64,000 bases of DNA from Synaphobranchus kaupii (taxonomy: Eukaryota > Chordata > Actinopteri > Anguilliformes > Synaphobranchidae), in NCBI GenBank assembly GCA_029718625.1, contig CM056395.1:26220160-26284159 (forward strand). Direction: 5' to 3'. This document shows, piece after piece, positions 59,255 to 64,000 of the stretch; the stretch's first letter is position 1; each line of letters begins with the position of its first letter. The translations under genes and the position numbers were made by a program. The notes beneath the pieces are model-generated. The model ran no database searches, had not been told where the DNA came from, and worked only from the letters and a program-made list of their open reading frames with translations.

Positions 59255-59405
59255 CTGCGCGGACGTCCCGTCTCCCTCAGCCTTCTGCGGGTATCCTTGG
59301 AAGAAGCTCAGGGGTCAACCTGGGTGCTTCGACTGCCCAGATCTCCACACTCCCCAGAACTGAGTCCAACCGGGGGGGGGATGTCAGTGTGTGTCTGTTG
59401 TCACC
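59255..59405 (-). other. myoz2: Putative MYOZ2 noncoding first exon
   Basis: Strong donor GCGCAG|GTAAGG at 59249-59255 on the minus strand, 2.2 kb upstream of the start exon, which itself has an acceptor just before the ATG. Human MYOZ2 also starts with a noncoding exon. The 5' limit (about 59405) is inferred from the TATA-like element. Confidence 0.45.
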
Positions 59406-59428
59406 GGTATGCAGCTTACATCAAGCGA

Positions 59429-59438
59429 CTAAATATAG
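59429..59438 (-). promoter_or_regulatory. CTATATTTAG TATA/MEF2-type element of MYOZ2
   Basis: On the minus strand CTATATTTAG fits the MEF2 consensus CTA(A/T)4TAG and includes a TATA-like TATATTTA. It lies about 175 bp upstream of the putative first donor, where a muscle promoter would be expected. Confidence 0.4.
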
Positions 59439-59457
59439 GACCCACCACCCCACTACC

Positions 59458-60365
<908 letters not shown>

Positions 60366-61329
60366 TTTCAGACCCCTTGGAATGGACTCGCGTGAGCAGG
60401 CAAGACATTCTCCGTGCCAGAAGGGGCGGAGCCGGGAGATTACACAGCCCCTCCCCCTCCCCACTCGCCATGGCATCCCCCTCTGATGACAGGTAACTCC
60501 CGCAAATCCGCCGTTTAAAGCGAGAAGCCCCCAAAGGTCAAACGGCGGGGGGTTTACTTGGAGTTTAAACGGGAGGCGGTTACCCCGGCCCGCGAACGCA
60601 GGCCTCTTCTGCTCAGCCCTGCGGGGGGGTGTCCCAAGGTCACCTCTGCACGTGCGTGTGCAACGAGGGTCCCTCTTGCGTAACGATCCTCATCCCGCCG
60701 CCCAGGCCCGTTCGCACGGCGGTCAGCTGCCTGTTTCACAGTTTAAGCTTTAATCTCTGAGCGCGGAACATGACACAATTCTGCTGGAACTTCAGATGGA
60801 GCGGCGAGACGTTTTATTTGTGTTTGTTTAGGTAATATAGTGACGTAACCTGAAGTGCATAGTGCAGAGAGATTATGGTCTGTTTCAGGGACACACCCAG
60901 AGTGGTTAACATGCTACAGCAAATAGGAGGGAAAGCCTCTTCAGTCAAGTCGATGATGCCGAAGACAAACGTCGAAAAGGATCGACAATATTCATCGTTT
61001 ACAGGCAAAAATAAATATCCCAAATGATCAGAATCATCTGAATTCTGATTTTAACATCCATATTAGATATTAGTTATAATTCACAATAAAATGTGAGGTG
61101 TGCTTTATAATCCTATTTTATAATGTGTATAATCAACATCAAGATTGTAACATGTAACATACTATATATTAGCTATACATATATTGTAACCTACTGTAAA
61201 ATATATCATGAAAATTACTGCAATGTAATATAACATACTATGTTCATTACTGTAACATAACATGACATATGTTACATTAATTAAGATACATCACATACCG
61301 GTCTGACTAAAATTGGATTGTACACACAG

Positions 61330-61500
61330 AGCCTGATTTACAAAGACTTTTAACGTGTGCAAAACCTTTAAGCACACGCAGAACTAATAACACAACCACA
61401 GATTGGTGCAAAACAAAATCCCATGACCAATCGTTGGTCATGTTATTGTTTTTGCGTGTGCTAAAAGGTGTTGCACACGCTAAAGGTCTTAGTGAATCAG
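61330..61500. mobile_element. MITE, longer copy of the 17.5-kb element
   Basis: Ends 'gcctgatttacaaagac' and 'gtcttagtgaatcag', interior 'acgtgtgcaaaacctttaag' and 'ttttgcgtgtgctaaaag'. About 45 bp longer in the middle than the copy at 17458-17583. Confidence 0.75.
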
Positions 61501-62863
61501 TAACACTTTGCTCTAGCTGCAGGCAAAACAACTGGGGAGGCTAAAAATAGTATCCCAGCATTCCCTTGTACAAAGCGCTTGTGTGACACGCGTCATAGAG
61601 ATACCAAACTTCCTCACCACGACAAGCGTGAGGTACGATATTGTGATACACTTCCCCCTTTCAGTTATGCCATGGGAGTGCGAACATGTCCAATGCAAAT
61701 CCAATGGAAAATGTGTATGATACTTTAGATGTTCTTTTTATTTTTAAGCATTTTTCCGTCTTGTAAGTTGTGATAAGTTGTGTCTTGAAATCAAATAGCA
61801 TCATGCACATTGTGTCAGTCACTGCATGTGTAATTAAGAATTAAATATATACCCAATTCCTAGATTAATATCTCAGATGAAGATAGTGATAATCATAACT
61901 GTGAATTCCTCAATGTTTTCTTTTCAAATTTGTATATCCAGAAAAGCCTGCATAATAACATACTTTAGAACAAGCAGTACTCTTTAAGCAAACCATCATA
62001 CACATCTAAAAGCTTCTGAAATTACCTGTGTTTTTTCCTGTTATATTTCACTGAGTTGATAAAGATAAGATCATTGAGTTTGTGACAAAAAATCAGTTTA
62101 CAACAGTAGCGTACTAGTATCAAAAGGTTATTATTAGCTACCAGTCCCCTTGCTACTCAACTGTCCCTCTATGATTATGCAACTGTCTCCTTGGTAACGT
62201 CTCCTGCATATTGTGCTGGATATGCTGTCTGATAGTCTGGCTGAACTGCCGTCTGAAATAGTGAATAACACAAGCTGCTTGTGAAACAGCCTGTAAGAAC
62301 ACTCGCCTGCCCTCCTGTGAACAACAAACCATTAATTAAATATTACTTGGTAAATGATTTTAGAAATAGGACAGTTCTATGAAATAATATTACATTGGCA
62401 ATAATTGTTGCCCAAATTCAGTTCAGGTTTGTTGATGGTGTCCACCGCCAGCGGATGTATGGGATACCATTTAAGAGAAAAAATATTTCAATTGAAAAAT
62501 TAGAGAATTGTAATAATCAATTATCATAATTTATTTTAGTATGATCAATACACTAATATATGAATATATCAATTCTTTACAAGGACCCCTTGTTTCACTG
62601 AAACTGCAACTGGAATGCAGGCTGGACAGTGCAAAGGTTTCTTAAAGGTACAGTATGCTGTATGACCATAGTGTCAACTCTCACAGTTTCTCATAGAGAA
62701 TCTACATCTTATTCATAAACTTTAAATAACCTTTTTATTGACTGTACATGTGCAGTCTGCAAGGTGCACAATCAAATGATTTAATAGAAAAATGTTTTAC
62801 AATAAATATTTCTGGAAAAATAATTGACAGGAGCTCCTGTGTGGTGCATCCAGCTCAAGCATT

Positions 62864-63176
62864 CAGTCTCAGAACAGTGATGTGTTCTGTCATCTCACAA
62901 CAGTCTCAGAATAGTGATGTGCTCTGTGATCTCACAACAGTCTCTGAACAGTGATGTGTTCTGTCATCTCACAACAGTCTCAGAACAGTGATGTGCTCTG
63001 TGACATCACAACAGTCTCAGAATAGTGATGTGCTCTGTGATCTCACAACAGTCTCTGAACAGTGATGTGTTCTGTGACCTCACAACAGTCTCAGAACAGT
63101 GATGTGCTCTGTGACATCACAACAGTCTCAGAACAGTGATGTGATCTGTGATCTCACAACAGTCTCAGAACAGTGA
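62864..63176. repeat. 37-bp minisatellite, about 8.5 copies
   Basis: Unit 'cagtctcagaacagtgatgt' + 'gctctgtgacatcacaa', with variants TC/AC/CC in the ga(t/c)(c/a)tcaca part. Several units contain the CRE-half-like TGACATCA. Confidence 0.95.
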
Positions 63177-64000
63177 AATTCCTGACTGTGCCAATGCACT
63201 TAGAGATGCAGATTGGGCTATTTAATCATCATAGGAGCATGTGGAATCTACATAACTGACAGTATCGCATCCTTTAACTGTAGACATTGGAATTATTTCC
63301 ACCTGAATTACATTATAATATTTAATAATGCCATGATTAAAAAGCCATTTAGAGACAGTTGGTTGCGTCCAAGCATAGCCTAATATCTCCAGATTTCCAT
63401 ATTGTTGTACAGTGAGCTCATACTAGTATTAAAACACATTAAACACATTAAGATTAAAAGGTTAGACTGCTCCTCGTATCCTTTGCCCCTTACTCTCTGC
63501 TCTCTAACGGCATCACTCCAGGCTTTCATCTGTTTAAATAATTCATTCATCCATTTTAACCTGGCTTTTAATGCCATATTGTTAATTAATGTTGCATGTA
63601 TAATGATGCCACGTAATGGTTGTGGCTTATAGAACTGTACAGGGTCACAAGAAATTTAAAAAAAGAAACTTAAAACCCTTGTGAGTTGTGCTTAAAATTT
63701 GTCAATTGATACTCATTTAAAAGTTCTGTATTTTAACAGTGTTGTTTACATGTGGAATTTATTTTTTTAATTTTTAAAATTAAAATCAGAACTTAATTTC
63801 TCAGCGTTCTTTTCGCCCAATAGCATTAGCCGGCCATGCCCATTGCTGCAAACTCTGCTATCAGTTAATAAGTGCGCAAACAAGTACCACCAGGCCGCAG
63901 AATCTTTTGTCACCGCAGTCCACAGGTTCAGCTGGCACAGAGGGAACTCACGTGCACCTGGAACAAGCAGGGTGCAATTGTCCATCTGACCAGCAGGGGT

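Larger units (their letters stand above)
60366..64000. other. Region upstream of MYOZ2
   Basis: A CpG-rich patch (60370-60720), a Harbinger-like MITE (61330-61500), AT-rich bare sequence (61000-61300, 61730-62850) and the 37-bp minisatellite. No convincing exon; SYNPO2 would be expected beyond 64000 by synteny. Confidence 0.5.

Noticed and set aside
60456..60492. Plus-strand CGCCATGG start followed by a GTAACT donor
   Set aside because: Only eight codons, no downstream exon on the plus strand, and no gene expected there in that orientation.
63950..64000. Minus-strand ATG with a GTGAGT donor (MDNCTLLVPGA)
   Set aside because: Too short, runs off the window, no homology; might be a 5' exon of a neighbouring gene but cannot be supported.

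Overview
The window is nuclear DNA from a ray-finned fish. It holds two minus-strand, multi-exon vertebrate genes in a background of teleost-type repeats. The tRNA-derived SINEs end in (TGTAA)n and have the tail 'agtcgctctggataagagc', which resembles the eel/tarpon (elopomorph) SINE and LINE families; that lineage is an inference. No prokaryotic or viral gene is visible.

The first gene, USP53, runs from its start codon at 33066 down to a stop at 239-241. I assembled it by hand from 15 coding exons with matching splice phases, including three small ones (2173-2248, 12185-12252, 17018-17052). A GTGAGT donor near 44709 suggests a 5' noncoding exon and a promoter around 44.7-45.3 kb. USP53 encodes the tight-junction-associated peptidase-C19 protein: the Cys box is in exon 1, the His box in exon 8, and a conserved C-terminal [18 protein letters not shown] block in the last exon. 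At least six exons need a frame change to keep homology (mostly +1, one of about -10). The gene as assembled is therefore either error-laden or a very young pseudogene.

The second gene, MYOZ2 (calsarcin-1), runs from 57020 down to 49840 in five coding exons. It is fully intact (777 nt, 258 codons plus stop). A likely noncoding first exon ends at 59255, with a CTATATTTAG (TATA/MEF2-type) element upstream. The order MYOZ2-USP53, in the same direction, matches the human chromosome 4 neighbourhood SYNPO2-MYOZ2-USP53-FABP2-PDE5A, so SYNPO2 is expected beyond base 64000.

Layout: 1-33.1 kb is the USP53 coding body. Its introns hold a deleted Tc1 element, a 2.06 kb long-TIR element, a 1.18 kb hAT copy with perfect 8-bp target duplications, SINEs, a 500-N gap and long GA tracts. 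33-45 kb is the probable USP53 5' intron, with a 1.67 kb minisatellite of 16-bp units and a 0.9 kb near-perfect palindrome. 45-49.8 kb is intergenic. 49.8-57 kb is the MYOZ2 body, with a roughly 39-copy 41-bp minisatellite in its last intron. 57-64 kb is the MYOZ2 5' region and upstream DNA, with a 0.9 kb CA/TG tract that switches strand and a 37-bp minisatellite. The two genes act in different places (cell junctions versus the sarcomeric Z-disc); their adjacency is conserved synteny, not a pathway. I found no convincing new biological system. The most unusual signals are the clustered USP53 frame breaks and the repeat architecture.
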